Positions 1 to 8,253 of a stretch of 46,952 bases of DNA are shown one piece after another. The position numbers were made by a program, and so were the translations under genes. Each line of letters starts with the position of its first letter. Position 1 is the first letter of the stretch. The stretch spans positions 1-46,952 of the forward strand of contig CANSAF010000015.1 in NCBI GenBank assembly GCA_947644645.1. The letters run 5' to 3'. The notes beneath the pieces are model-generated. The model did no database searches and had not been told where the DNA came from. It was given only the letters and a program-made list of their open reading frames with translations. Source of the stretch: an uncultured Sporosarcina sp. (GTDB lineage Bacteria > Bacillota > Bacilli > Bacillales_A > Planococcaceae).

Positions 1-110
1 TGTGGCATAAAGCTTTTGTTTTTTCGTTGTCTACTTGACAGGACGCAGTTCAAAATGTTGGATAGTTCATTTTGGATATTTTAAGCGGAAGCCCGCCCCG
101 CTCACTTGAT

Positions 111-139
111 TTGCTCAAATCACCGATATTTGCTATGCT
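111..139 (+). promoter_or_regulatory. Candidate sigma-A promoter of the proS leader
   Basis: TTGCTC at 111-116 and TATGCT at 134-139 are separated by 17 bp. Transcription would start near 146, just before the structured T-box leader. The -35 match is moderate, so the call rests mainly on position. Confidence 0.45.
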
Positions 140-145
140 AGTAAG

Positions 146-385
146 GATATATAGTCTGTGACGTGGCCGAGTAAATAAAAATGTGAACAGAGAAGATAAC
201 GAACTGCTGAGAGTTATCACACCACTTTTTGTTGAAACCTACCATTGAGGCGTTATGCAAACATAACCGAGTCGTTTCCGTTACAAAACGTTCCAAGGGC
301 TCATGTCATGTGAGCTAAATGAAGGTGGTACCACGTCGATTCAGCGCAAAGACGTCCTTATGACAGGACAGCTTTGTGTTTTTTT
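146..385 (+). promoter_or_regulatory. T-box leader (tRNA-Pro sensing) of proS
   Basis: The conserved T-box sequence AAGGTGGTACCACG lies at 322-335, directly before an intrinsic terminator. In this class, uncharged tRNA pairs with the leader and stabilises an antiterminator, so the synthetase is made when its tRNA is uncharged. A proline codon CCT at 238-240, after GTTGAAA, is a plausible specifier; that assignment is by inspection and was not folded. Unusually, about 245 nt separate the terminator from the proS start, and this gap is occupied by a mobile-element-like sequence. Confidence 0.9.
344..385 (+). terminator. T-box regulated terminator
   Basis: Arms at 344-358 and 365-378 pair with a two-base internal mismatch and are followed by a run of T at 379-385. 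The 5' arm starts shortly after the T-box motif, as expected for mutually exclusive terminator and antiterminator folds. Confidence 0.85.
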
Positions 386-395
386 ATGTAATAAA

Positions 396-593
396 GTGAA
401 ACTTCAATCAGTGGGTGGGCTTCATCCCCACTGATACGAAAGAACATAGGCTAAGTTCGTCACGTCCTGATGCCTTCGCCTATGTGACCAACATCCTGTT
501 GCCCCGAACCAATCGGGCTTTTACAGGCAGTTGACCTCTCGCATACATTTACCACCTATGCTTAAGTCTTGAAGTGGGAGTCTTACTGCCTGT
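396..593 (-). mobile_element. Non-coding IS200/IS605-type element (MITE-like) in the proS leader
   Basis: Read on the minus strand, one end (about 593 to 566) carries AGACTCCCACTTCAA. The same 15-mer occurs at the left end of the tnpB element at 10645, and GGCAG and GGACAG precede the two copies. Further in, GGTTCGGGGCAACAGGA (minus strand) resembles GGTTGGGGTAAG and AACAGGAACG in the tnpB element. The other end has a terminal hairpin with arms at 407-415 and 427-435, the position of a subterminal hairpin in this family. Internal inverted repeats are 523-531/585-593 (9 bp perfect), 445-451/478-484, and 501-507/513-518. There is no open reading frame. It looks like an internally deleted derivative mobilised in trans; exact ends are approximate. 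Confidence 0.55.
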
Positions 594-630
594 TAATGCG
601 GGATAAATTAAAAACAGGGAGGCAATCACC

Positions 631-2067
631 ATGAGTAATAAAGAAAATGAATTTACAAGTTGGTATATTGATACGATTAAAAAAGCGGATTTAATGGATT
701 ACACGCCAGTTCGTGGATGTATCGCTTTTAAACCAGATGGCTATGAAATTTGGGAGCATATTAAAGACGCGATGGATAAACGTTTTAAAGAAACAGGTCA
801 CCGTAATGCTTATTTCCCAATGTTAATTCCAGAAAACTTCTTTGAAAAAGAGAAAGATCATATTGAAGGATTTTCACCAGAACTTCCATGGGTAACAGAA
901 GCGGCAGGCGAAAAATTAGAAGAGCGTCTTGCGCTTCGTCCAACGTCTGAAACAATGATCGGTCATTTATATTCAGATTGGATTAAAAGTTACCGCGATC
1001 TTCCAGTGTTAATTAACCAATGGGCGAACGTCTTCCGTTGGGAAAAGAGAACATTACCATTCATCCGTACTTCTGAGTTCTTATGGCAAGAAGGACATAC
1101 GGCACATGTTGATGAAAAAGAAGCACGTGAAGAAACGATGCAAATGTTAAATGTTTATAAAGAAGTATTAGAAGAAGTGCTTGCAATTCCAGTATATGAC
1201 GGTGAAAAAACACCATCAGAACGCTTTGCTGGAGCGGTTGACACGTACTCAATCGAAGCAATGATGAAAGACGGGAAAGCAGTTCAAGCGGGAACGTCTC
1301 ACTATTTAGGTACAAAATTTGCGGAAGCATTTGACATCAAATATTTAACGAAAGAAAATAAGCACGAATTTGTGCATACAACTTCATGGGGTACGTCAAC
1401 GCGTTTAATCGGTTCTGTCATTATGGTTCATGGTGATGAACAAGGACTTGTATTGCCACCACGTATTGCACCAACTCAAGTTGTATTAGTACCAGTTGGT
1501 CCATGGAAGAAAAATCCTGCAATTGTTGAAAAATTAGACGAGATTTTTGCAGCTTTAAAAGCAAAAGGCATTCGTGTTCGTCTAGACGATTCAGACCAAT
1601 CACCAGGCTTTAAATTCAATGAGTGGGAATTGAAAGGTGTTCCAGTTCGTATTGAATTAGGCCCACGTGATCTTGATAAAGACCAAGTTCTACTAAAAGC
1701 ACGTGACGAAGACGAGAAAATCGAAGTTCAATTAGACGAAGTCGTTGCACGTATTGAAGAAGAATTAACGACAATGCAAACACGTCTACTAGAAAAAGCG
1801 AAAGCATTCCGTAAAGAACATTCACATACACATGTGGATACACTAGAAGCATTGGAACAGCATATCGCCGATTCAGATAAAAACGATACAATCCCAGGTT
1901 GGGTATTAGCAGGATGGTGTGGCGATGATGATTGTGAGTCGCATGTTCAAGAACAAACGAAATTCACAACACGTAATATTCCATTCGACCCACCAGCGAA
2001 GAAAGAAACTTGTATTAACTGTGGTAAAGAAGCAAAACACACAGTTTGGTTCGGCCGCGCTTACTAA
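631..2067 (+). CDS. proS: Prolyl-tRNA synthetase, archaeal/eukaryote type (ProS3)
   Basis: Cytosolic class II synthetase that charges tRNA-Pro with proline for translation. The 478-residue length fits the short archaeal/eukaryote-type enzyme rather than the roughly 570-residue bacterial form with an inserted editing domain. Visible class II landmarks are motif 2 near residues 135-160 (FRWEKRTLPFIRTSEFLWQE) and motif 3 around TRLIGSVIMVHGDEQG, followed by the anticodon-binding domain from about residue 285 and a C-terminal domain with paired cysteines (CGDDDC, CINCG) that may bind zinc, as in this subfamily. GGGAGG precedes the ATG at a good distance. Expression is presumably controlled by the T-box leader at 146-385. 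A mobile-element-like insert lies in the 5' UTR, and a strong terminator follows, so it is probably monocistronic. Confidence 0.97.
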   Translation: MSNKENEFTSWYIDTIKKADLMDYTPVRGCIAFKPDGYEIWEHIKDAMDKRFKETGHRNAYFPMLIPENFFEKEKDHIEGFSPELPWVTEAAGEKLEERLALRPTSETMIGHLYSDWIKSYRDLPVLINQWANVFRWEKRTLPFIRTSEFLWQEGHTAHVDEKEAREETMQMLNVYKEVLEEVLAIPVYDGEKTPSERFAGAVDTYSIEAMMKDGKAVQAGTSHYLGTKFAEAFDIKYLTKENKHEFVHTTSWGTSTRLIGSVIMVHGDEQGLVLPPRIAPTQVVLVPVGPWKKNPAIVEKLDEIFAALKAKGIRVRLDDSDQSPGFKFNEWELKGVPVRIELGPRDLDKDQVLLKARDEDEKIEVQLDEVVARIEEELTTMQTRLLEKAKAFRKEHSHTHVDTLEALEQHIADSDKNDTIPGWVLAGWCGDDDCESHVQEQTKFTTRNIPFDPPAKKETCINCGKEAKHTVWFGRAY

Positions 2068-2101
2068 TTCGTTCCAAACAAAGAAAAAATACGATACACA
2101 A

Positions 2102-2145
2102 AGCGTCACGAAAAGTCTTAGCTTGGCTTTTCGTGGCGCTTTTTT
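2102..2145 (+). terminator. Terminator of proS
   Basis: A 14-bp stem (2102-2115 with 2127-2140, one G-T pair) is followed by a T run at 2139-2145. It separates proS from the dha operon. Confidence 0.9.
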
Positions 2146-2215
2146 CACGCGAATGATTGGTGTTTCTTCGATTATTCAATCATAATGGAGGTAAGACGTG
2201 TGAGGAGGATTGGTT

Positions 2216-3205
2216 ATGAAAAAAATTATGAATGATCCTAAACATTTATTGAATGAACTGCTAGAAGGTTTTGTGTACACGCATGATCATCTTGTCAGTC
2301 GCCTAGAAGGCACGAATGTGATTCACAGAAATTATCGGAACAATGGAAAAGTTGCTTTAGTAAGTGGCGGTGGGAGTGGTCATGAACCATCGCATAGCGG
2401 ATTTGTCGGTAAAGGAATGCTTGCGGCAGCAGTACCAGGTGAAGTTTTTACATCTCCAACACCAGATCAAGTATTTGAAGCGATTAAAATTGCCGATCAA
2501 GGCGCGGGTGTTTTATTAATTGTCAAAAATTATTCTGGAGATATTATGAATTTTGATATGGCGAAAGATCTTGCAGAATTAGAAGAGATTACAGTTGAAT
2601 ATATTGTCGTTGATGATGATATTTCCATAGAAGATACGGGTTCTGTTGGGAATCGTGGTGTCGCTGGAACTGTACTGGTGCATAAAATTGTAGGGGCAGC
2701 TGCTGAAAATGGCATGAGTTTACTTGATTTGAAGCGTGTCGGAGAAAACGTTGTGAAAAATCTTGCAACAATCGGTGTTTCACTTTCTGCAGCAACCGTT
2801 CCTGAAGTAGGAAAACCAGGTTTTCAATTGGCTGAAGATGAGTTGGAGTATGGTGTAGGGATTCACGGAGAAGCGGGTTATCGTCGCGAAAAAATTAAAT
2901 CATCTTATGAAATTGCAGAAGAACTTGTGACGCAGTTGAAAAAGCATTTTAATTGGTCAAAAGGTGAACGATACGGTGTTTTTGTCAACGGTTTAGGCGC
3001 AACGCCATTAATGGAACAATATGTATTTATGAATGATGTAAGAAAATTACTAGCACAAGATGATCTCCAAATTGATTATACAAAAGTTGGTTCTTATATG
3101 ACCGCAATTGACATGGCGGGCGTTTCTTTAACACTTCTTAAAATTGAAGATGATGAGTGGATTAGTGCGTTAAACGAACCAGTCGATACACCAACACTAT
3201 TTTAA
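2216..3205 (+). CDS. dhaK: Dihydroxyacetone kinase, substrate-binding subunit DhaK
   Basis: Binds dihydroxyacetone and, with DhaL and DhaM, phosphorylates it to dihydroxyacetone phosphate using PEP-derived phosphate from the PTS. The product is about 329 residues, normal for DhaK. The glycine-rich GGGSGHEPSHSGF segment holds His56. His217 in GIHGEAG is the residue that forms the covalent hemiaminal with the substrate in this family. GAGGAGG at 2202-2208 suits the ATG at 2216 better than an in-frame TTG at 2210. First gene of a tight three-gene operon. No glycerol dehydrogenase or DhaR-type regulator is adjacent, so the source of dihydroxyacetone is not shown. Confidence 0.95.
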   Translation: MKKIMNDPKHLLNELLEGFVYTHDHLVSRLEGTNVIHRNYRNNGKVALVSGGGSGHEPSHSGFVGKGMLAAAVPGEVFTSPTPDQVFEAIKIADQGAGVLLIVKNYSGDIMNFDMAKDLAELEEITVEYIVVDDDISIEDTGSVGNRGVAGTVLVHKIVGAAAENGMSLLDLKRVGENVVKNLATIGVSLSAATVPEVGKPGFQLAEDELEYGVGIHGEAGYRREKIKSSYEIAEELVTQLKKHFNWSKGERYGVFVNGLGATPLMEQYVFMNDVRKLLAQDDLQIDYTKVGSYMTAIDMAGVSLTLLKIEDDEWISALNEPVDTPTLF

Positions 3206-3217
3206 AAGGAGATGCAA

Positions 3218-3811
3218 ATGATGTTAACTGTAGAAAATACAAAACAATGGCTTTTTAATTTCACTGAAAAAATTAAAGAACATGCAGCTTATTTAAGTGA
3301 ACTCGATCAAGAGATTGGGGACGGGGATCACGGTTCGAATATGGTTCGCGGTGTGGAAGCGATGGAAGAAAAGTTAAAAGAAAGCGATTTTGAAAGTATA
3401 GCTGATGTCTTTAAAACGGCGGCGATGTCTTTATTAAGTAAAATTGGTGGTGCTTCAGGTCCCTTATATGGTTCTGCGCTCATTGGGATGGCGAAAGCTG
3501 GGGGGGAAAATAGTGAAGATTTAGCTCCGTTATTGCAAGCTGGTCTTGAAGGCATTCAAAAACGTGGACAAGCAGAACAAGGTGAAAAAACGATGGTCGA
3601 TGTTTGGATTCCAATCATCGAAGCAGTAAAAAATCAGACACTTTCCAAGGAAGTCATTCAAGAAGCTGTCGAACAAACAAAAGCTTTAAAAGCAACCAAA
3701 GGACGCGCATCTTATTTTGGTGAACGTTCAATCGGTCATATCGATCCAGGCGCGGCATCTAGCGGTTATTTTTTCGAAGCATTGATAGAAAGTGGTGTTT
3801 TAGATGATTAA
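3218..3811 (+). CDS. dhaL: Dihydroxyacetone kinase, ADP-binding subunit DhaL
   Basis: DhaL keeps a bound ADP that DhaM rephosphorylates, and passes phosphate to the substrate held by DhaK. The Asp-rich Mg-ADP site is visible as DQEIGDGDHG near residue 30. GGASGPLYGSA and a GASS segment near the C terminus are typical of the family. Length is about 197 residues, as expected. AAGGAG at 3206-3211 is too close to an ATG at 3212, so 3218 (or 3221) is the likelier start. Its end overlaps dhaM by 8 bp, indicating translational coupling. Confidence 0.94.
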   Translation: MMLTVENTKQWLFNFTEKIKEHAAYLSELDQEIGDGDHGSNMVRGVEAMEEKLKESDFESIADVFKTAAMSLLSKIGGASGPLYGSALIGMAKAGGENSEDLAPLLQAGLEGIQKRGQAEQGEKTMVDVWIPIIEAVKNQTLSKEVIQEAVEQTKALKATKGRASYFGERSIGHIDPGAASSGYFFEALIESGVLDD

Positions 3812-4175
3812 ATACGGATTAGTCATTGTTTCTCATGTACCTGCCATGGCAGAAGGATTAACAGTCTTGTTAAAAGAAATTGCAAAAGATGTGTCGATTA
3901 CATTTGCAGGCGGCACGGATGATGGAGATATCGGTTCGAGTTTCGATAAAATTTCTGAAGCTGTTGCGAATAATGAAGCAGACGAAATTTTGGCGTTTTA
4001 TGATTTAGGAAGCGCTAAAATGACACTCGATATGGTTATGGAATTCTCCGATAAAAAAATTCACTTACTCGACGCAGCCTTTGTTGAAGGTGCGTATACA
4101 GCGGCAACATTAGCGCAAGGAAATGCAAGTCTTGAAGACATTATGAAACAAGTGGAGCCGTTGGTGATTAAGTAA
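3804..4175 (+). CDS. dhaM: PTS phosphotransferase subunit DhaM (EIIA-mannose type)
   Basis: Small cytosolic phosphocarrier that receives phosphate from HPr and transfers it to the ADP held by DhaL. The phosphorylated histidine is expected to be His10 in VIVSHVPAMAEG. FAGGTDDGDIGSS and FYDLGSAKMTLDM are typical EIIA-mannose fold segments. At 123 residues it is the single-domain form common in Firmicutes, without the fused HPr and EI-like domains of E. coli DhaM, so general HPr and EI must drive it. It overlaps dhaL by 8 bp and is followed by a terminator. Confidence 0.94.
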   Translation: MIKYGLVIVSHVPAMAEGLTVLLKEIAKDVSITFAGGTDDGDIGSSFDKISEAVANNEADEILAFYDLGSAKMTLDMVMEFSDKKIHLLDAAFVEGAYTAATLAQGNASLEDIMKQVEPLVIK

Positions 4176-4200
4176 AATCATTTAGAAATTTACATCCAAA

Positions 4201-4246
4201 AACTGCTCTCAAAAAGCCCTCGTTTAGCTTTTGGGGGCAGTTTTGC
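4201..4246 (+). terminator. Terminator of the dhaKLM operon
   Basis: A long stem with arms at 4201-4217 and 4227-4242 ends in a short T run, 25 nt after the dhaM stop codon. Confidence 0.85.
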
Positions 4247-4309
4247 TATGGTATAATAAATGGACAGAATAGTCGGTTTTTAATTTATGATAAATGGGAG
4301 GGATAGATG

Positions 4310-4567
4310 ATGAAATGGGAAGACGTGCGGAAGGCTTTTCCGGATCAGTGGATTTTACTCGAAGCAATCGAGGCATATACTAATGAGAAAAATGAACGAA
4401 TTTTAGTTGATATTGTGCCGCTTGAAAAATTTTCAGACTCTCCAAAGGCGATGAAGGCATATCAAAAACTTCATCATGAAAATGCCGGGCGAGAACTTTA
4501 TGTAATCCACACAAATCGGAAAAGCCCAGGAATTATTGAAAAAAAGTGGGTGGGGGTCCGTCGTTAA
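4310..4567 (+). CDS. Uncharacterised 85-residue protein
   Basis: Function not recognised. The product is hydrophilic, has no membrane segment or signal peptide, and starts MKWEDVRKAFPDQW. It has a central AMKAYQKLHHENAGRELYV stretch and ends KKWVGVRR. The overall pattern (WEDVRK.FPDQW...ELYV.HT...GVRR) resembles a family of roughly 80-90-residue hypothetical proteins found in Firmicutes. GGGAGGG at 4296-4302 favours the second of two adjacent ATGs. A TATAAT at 4252-4257 could be its -10. It stands alone between the dha terminator and a convergent ars operon. Confidence 0.8.
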   Translation: MKWEDVRKAFPDQWILLEAIEAYTNEKNERILVDIVPLEKFSDSPKAMKAYQKLHHENAGRELYVIHTNRKSPGIIEKKWVGVRR

Positions 4568-4570
4568 TAA

Positions 4571-4738
4571 CACATGGGGACAGGGACATTGTGTAGTACC
4601 TGATACTAAACCGAAATACGATTTCCCCTACGTTTCTGAGGAAATCGTATTTCCATGGTTTTTACTAAGAGAATAGTTTTCTTTTCCGTAGCACAGTGGA
4701 CCTGTCCCCTTGTGTCCCAGTGGACCTGTCCCCTTGTG
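4571..4738. repeat. REPIN-like intergenic inverted-repeat element
   Basis: CACATGGGGACAGGGACA at 4571-4588 is repeated in inverted orientation by two tandem copies of CAGTGGACCTGTCCCCTTGT at 4694-4713 and 4718-4737 (24-bp period). Between them lies a perfect 14-bp hairpin (4613-4626 with 4640-4653). GGGGACAGG-type units in inverted pairs are typical of REP/REPIN sequences moved by RAYT (Y1 transposase-like) proteins; that link is inference, and no RAYT gene is in this window. It fills the space between the convergent 4310-4567 gene and arsC and may also end transcription. Confidence 0.6.
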
Positions 4739-4743
4739 CCTCA

Positions 4744-5157
4744 CTATCTTCCCGAAAATTCCTCAATCTTCGCACCAATCTCATCTCGAACCCGTTGAAA
4801 CACAGCCCATTTCTCGGCTTCTGTTCCTTTCGCTTTTGGTGGATCATCAAATCCCCAATGTTCATGCGTGACATGTGGCGGAATGACAGGACAATTATCT
4901 AATGCATCACCGCATAATGTAACGACGAGGTCTGCCTTGTTTAAAAGATTTAAGTCAATTAAATCAGATGTTTGATCGGAAATATCAATGTCGATTTCCT
5001 TCATTGCTTGAACTGCTTTTGGATTTACACCATGCGTTTCAATGCCAGCGCTAAAGACGTCCCAATCTTTCCCTAATAAATGTTTACCCCAACCTTCAGC
5101 CATTTGACTGCGGCAGGAATTTCCCGTGCATAAAAAATATAAAATTTTCTTCGTCAT
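4744..5157 (-). CDS. arsC: Arsenate reductase, thioredoxin-coupled
   Basis: Reduces arsenate to arsenite in the cytosol so that ArsB can export it. It has the low-molecular-weight phosphatase fold: the P-loop CTGNSCRS provides nucleophile Cys10, and Cys82 and Cys89 in LCGDALDNC form the redox relay that thioredoxin resets. Length is 137 residues, matching the S. aureus/B. subtilis type. Third gene of arsRBC, 12 nt after arsB. The REPIN-like repeat begins immediately past its stop codon. Confidence 0.96.
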   Translation of the reverse strand: MTKKILYFLCTGNSCRSQMAEGWGKHLLGKDWDVFSAGIETHGVNPKAVQAMKEIDIDISDQTSDLIDLNLLNKADLVVTLCGDALDNCPVIPPHVTHEHWGFDDPPKAKGTEAEKWAVFQRVRDEIGAKIEEFSGR

Positions 5158-5169
5158 GATAAAAACTCC

Positions 5170-6468
5170 TTATGAAATGATTAATAACCAAAAATAAAGT
5201 CCCGTTAATGTGATGAAAAGGGTAGGAATCGTTAAAACAACGCCGATTTTAAAATAAGTGCCCCATTTAATTTTTACACCTTTTTGGGCTAAAACATGTA
5301 GCCATAACAATGTTGCTAAAGAACCGATAGGTGTAATTTTTGGACCTAAATCTGATCCGATGACGTTTGCATAAATCAGTGCTTCGCGCATTAAACCAGA
5401 AGTCGATGTTTCAGCAATTGCTAAAGCATCAATCATGACAGTCGGCATATTATTCATAACGGACGATAAAAGCGCAGCGATAAAGCCCATCGAAATTGTT
5501 CCGACAAATAATCCTTGATCGGCGGCTAATTGAATGACGTCAGCCAACATGCTTGTTAAGCCAACATTTTTCAAGCCGTAAACAACTACATACATCCCGA
5601 TTGAGAAAAATACAATCGCCCATGGTGCGCCTTTAATGACACGTTTCGTTTCAACAGCTGAACTTTTTTGTGCAATTGTGATAAAAATAATCGCGACAAC
5701 ACCAGCAATAATCGAAACAGGAAGTCCCGTAAATTCACTACTGAAATAACCGACTAATAAAATGGCTAAAACAGCCCAAGATAAACGGAATAACTTTAGA
5801 TCTTTAATTGCATCTTTTGGCTTCTTTAAATCGGCAACTTGATAGTCTTTTGGGATACTTTTTCTGAAAAATAAATAGAGCACTAAAATGCTCGCCCCAA
5901 GTGCAAAAAAGTTCGGGACAATCATTCGTGACGCATATTCTGCAAAACCAATACCGAAGAAGTCAGCAGAAACAATATTGACCAAGTTACTGACAACAAG
6001 TGGTAAAGAGGTCGTATCCGCAATAAAACCACTTGCGATAATAAACGGAAAGACCATTTTTTCATTGAAATTCAAATTCCGTACCATTGCAAGGACAATC
6101 GGTGTCAAAATAAGTGCAGCCCCGTCATTAGCGAAAAGTGCCGCAACAATCGCACCTAATAACGTGACATAGACAAATAAACGGATTCCGCTTCCTTTGG
6201 CAAGGCGTGCCATATGAAGTGCAGCCCATTCGAAAAATCCAATTTCATCCAAAATAAGTGAAATCAATATAATGGCGATGAATGCAAGTGTCGCATTCCA
6301 AACAATTCCCGTTACATCAGCCACATCTTGAAAATTAACAACGCCAAATAATAATGCGATGACTGCACCCATGCAAGCAGACCATCCAATAGATAAATTT
6401 CTTGGTTGCCAAATCACAAAAATGAGCGTGACGAGGAATATTAAAATAGCAATAATCGTTGATGACAA
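5170..6468 (-). CDS. arsB: Arsenite efflux permease ArsB
   Basis: Integral membrane pump exporting arsenite (and antimonite). The 432-residue length, about 11-12 hydrophobic segments and the [15 protein letters not shown] segment place it in the ArsB/NhaD-type ion transporter superfamily rather than the Acr3 family. No arsA ATPase gene is present, so export would run on the proton gradient. It lies 12 nt after arsR and 12 nt before arsC, one transcription unit. Confidence 0.93.
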   Translation of the reverse strand: MSSTIIAILIFLVTLIFVIWQPRNLSIGWSACMGAVIALLFGVVNFQDVADVTGIVWNATLAFIAIILISLILDEIGFFEWAALHMARLAKGSGIRLFVYVTLLGAIVAALFANDGAALILTPIVLAMVRNLNFNEKMVFPFIIASGFIADTTSLPLVVSNLVNIVSADFFGIGFAEYASRMIVPNFFALGASILVLYLFFRKSIPKDYQVADLKKPKDAIKDLKLFRLSWAVLAILLVGYFSSEFTGLPVSIIAGVVAIIFITIAQKSSAVETKRVIKGAPWAIVFFSIGMYVVVYGLKNVGLTSMLADVIQLAADQGLFVGTISMGFIAALLSSVMNNMPTVMIDALAIAETSTSGLMREALIYANVIGSDLGPKITPIGSLATLLWLHVLAQKGVKIKWGTYFKIGVVLTIPTLFITLTGLYFWLLIIS

Positions 6469-6480
6469 AATTTTTCCTCC

Positions 6481-6822
6481 TTATTCACAACAAATGCGAA
6501 GCCCTTTTGCTTCAAGTTCTTTAATCGATTCGCCTTGATCAGCTAACTGCTTTAAAATGTTCTCGACAAATGGATAGTCTTTGTGTTCTTGATTGATGGA
6601 ATAAAAAATCCATTGTCCACGACGTTCTTCACGTACCAATTCTAAATCGCGTAGCTTTCTTAAATGTTGGCTAATCGCCGGTTGACTCATTTTAAAGATT
6701 TCCACAAACTCACAAACACAACATTCATGAGATTTTAGTAGTTTCATCATCGTTAATCGTGTTGGATCAGCAAGTAATTTTAAAATTTGTGCTGCTTGCT
6801 TTGTATTAATTCCGGCATTCAT
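6481..6822 (-). CDS. arsR: Arsenical-resistance repressor ArsR
   Basis: Winged-helix repressor of the ArsR/SmtB family that leaves DNA when arsenite binds. The arsenic-binding cysteines are in the ECCVCEF motif (Cys34, Cys35, Cys37) at the start of the DNA-binding region, and the recognition helix is in MSQPAISQHLRKLRDLELV. A C-terminal CC pair (ICCE) could add thiol ligands. Length 113 residues is normal. First gene of the operon and most likely autoregulated through the palindrome at 6848-6865. Confidence 0.95.
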   Translation of the reverse strand: MNAGINTKQAAQILKLLADPTRLTMMKLLKSHECCVCEFVEIFKMSQPAISQHLRKLRDLELVREERRGQWIFYSINQEHKDYPFVENILKQLADQGESIKELEAKGLRICCE

Positions 6823-6847
6823 CTTAATCTCTCCTTTTGAATTAGTG

Positions 6848-6865
6848 TATAAGCATATGCTTATA
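6848..6865 (-). promoter_or_regulatory. ArsR operator
   Basis: TATAAGCATATGCTTATA is a perfect 18-bp palindrome 26 bp upstream of the arsR start. The A/T-flanked imperfect 12-2-12 symmetry of SmtB/ArsR operators fits this site. It probably overlaps the ars promoter. Confidence 0.75.
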
Positions 6866-6977
6866 TATTCAAGTGCATGATATGAAAAATGTTGTATTTC
6901 ATATCAAGTAGCGTGTTGGCAGTCGGTATTGTCATTAACATGATAGCCACACACAGAATCGCATTCAAAAGTTGGAC

Positions 6978-8168
6978 TTAACTTTTAAGTGTAGCTTTCA
7001 TCATTTCAATAAGGTTTTCAGCTGACATCGTAAGCTCCCCACCGCCTTGCACAAAAGCATCGCTTCCGCCGCCTTTTCCATTAATTTTTGGCAAGATTGC
7101 AGTTGAAATTGTTTTCATGCTGGCGTCAACAAGGCTTCCTTTTGCCGCAACGAATTGCAATTTATCATCATTTTCAGCAGCAAGTAAGACAGTTAAGTCA
7201 TTCGATTCAGCAGCGATCAGCCTTGCGAGTTTCTGGAGTTGTTGAATTGAGCAATTTTCAAAGTTTACTGCAATCACACTATCTTGTTGTGCTTGGATTA
7301 ATTCTTGTGCTTCACATTGAAGAAGCAATTCATCTTTTTCTTTTATAGACTTTTCCAAAGTGTGGTTATTTGCAAGTAACTTTTCAATTGCTTGCCCAAT
7401 TTCCTCTTCGGGTGCGCTTAGTAACCGTGAAGCTTCTTTTACAACAGCAGTTTTATCATGTAATTGCTGTAAAATTCTTCTTCCACAAACAAAATGTACT
7501 CTTGTTTGTCCACGATGCTTTTCGACAGATAAAATTTTCAAACCATTCACTTGCCCTGTTGATTCAGGATGAGTCCCACCGCAGCCATTATAATCAAAAT
7601 CTGGAATGATCACGAGTCGAATTTCACCCGTAGCTTGAATTTCTTTTCGCAATGGATAGGCAGATAACTCATTTTCCGTCACCCATTTTACATCGATTGG
7701 ACGGTTTTCTAGAATAATGTTATTTGCTAAATTCTCAACGGCTTGTAATTGTTCATTTGAAATATCGGATGCATCTAAGTCGATGGATACAAGGCTTTTT
7801 CCTAAATGAAAACTAACCGTTTCAAGATTGAGTAATTCAACAAATGCTGCCGATAAGATATGTTGTCCTGCATGCTGTTGCATATGATCGAAACGTCTTT
7901 CCCAATCAATCACGCAATGGACTTCTCCGGTTGACTCAAGTGGAGTAGCCATATAATGGCGAATTTCATTATCGACTTCCACAACATCCGTCACTTTTAC
8001 ACCATTTATTGTTCCAGTGTCATGCGGTTGACCTCCACCAGTAGGATAAAATGCTGTTTGATTTAAAATGATATAAGTTTTGTCTTCTTCATCTTTAGTT
8101 TGTTTAAGAATATTTGCCGTAAAATCTTTACAGTTCGGTTGTGCGTAATATAAACGATTTTGTAACAT
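6978..8168 (-). CDS. Alanyl-tRNA editing protein AlaX, long form
   Basis: Free-standing trans-editing enzyme related to the editing half of AlaRS; such proteins hydrolyse Ser- (or Gly-) tRNA-Ala. Metal-binding motifs are visible: HMQQHAGQHIL near residue 95 and CGGTH later in the chain. The C-terminal DHHA1 domain carries GKGGGSDAFVQGGG. Length is 396 residues from the ATG at 8168, which has AAAAGGAG 9 nt upstream; an upstream ATG at 8210 lacks a good site. Single gene, divergent from the FMN reductase gene. Confidence 0.92.
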   Translation of the reverse strand: MLQNRLYYAQPNCKDFTANILKQTKDEEDKTYIILNQTAFYPTGGGQPHDTGTINGVKVTDVVEVDNEIRHYMATPLESTGEVHCVIDWERRFDHMQQHAGQHILSAAFVELLNLETVSFHLGKSLVSIDLDASDISNEQLQAVENLANNIILENRPIDVKWVTENELSAYPLRKEIQATGEIRLVIIPDFDYNGCGGTHPESTGQVNGLKILSVEKHRGQTRVHFVCGRRILQQLHDKTAVVKEASRLLSAPEEEIGQAIEKLLANNHTLEKSIKEKDELLLQCEAQELIQAQQDSVIAVNFENCSIQQLQKLARLIAAESNDLTVLLAAENDDKLQFVAAKGSLVDASMKTISTAILPKINGKGGGSDAFVQGGGELTMSAENLIEMMKATLKS

Positions 8169-8253
8169 ACTAACAACTCCTTTTAAAATAATTTTACCAT
8201 TTGTGTTCATACTAAGAAAAGAGAATTAAAAATAGTTGAAGGAGCATGGATAT

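Noticed and set aside
1919-2185. 88-residue frame overlapping the proS 3' end
   Set aside because: It overlaps proS in another frame and runs through the terminator hairpin.
4694-4738. Short direct repeats as a CRISPR array
   Set aside because: Only two copies with a 3-nt gap and no cas genes; the inverted partner at 4571 fits a REPIN better.
5170-6468. Acr3-type arsenite carrier or generic citrate transporter
   Set aside because: Length and the [12 protein letters not shown] block fit ArsB, and it lies between arsR and arsC.
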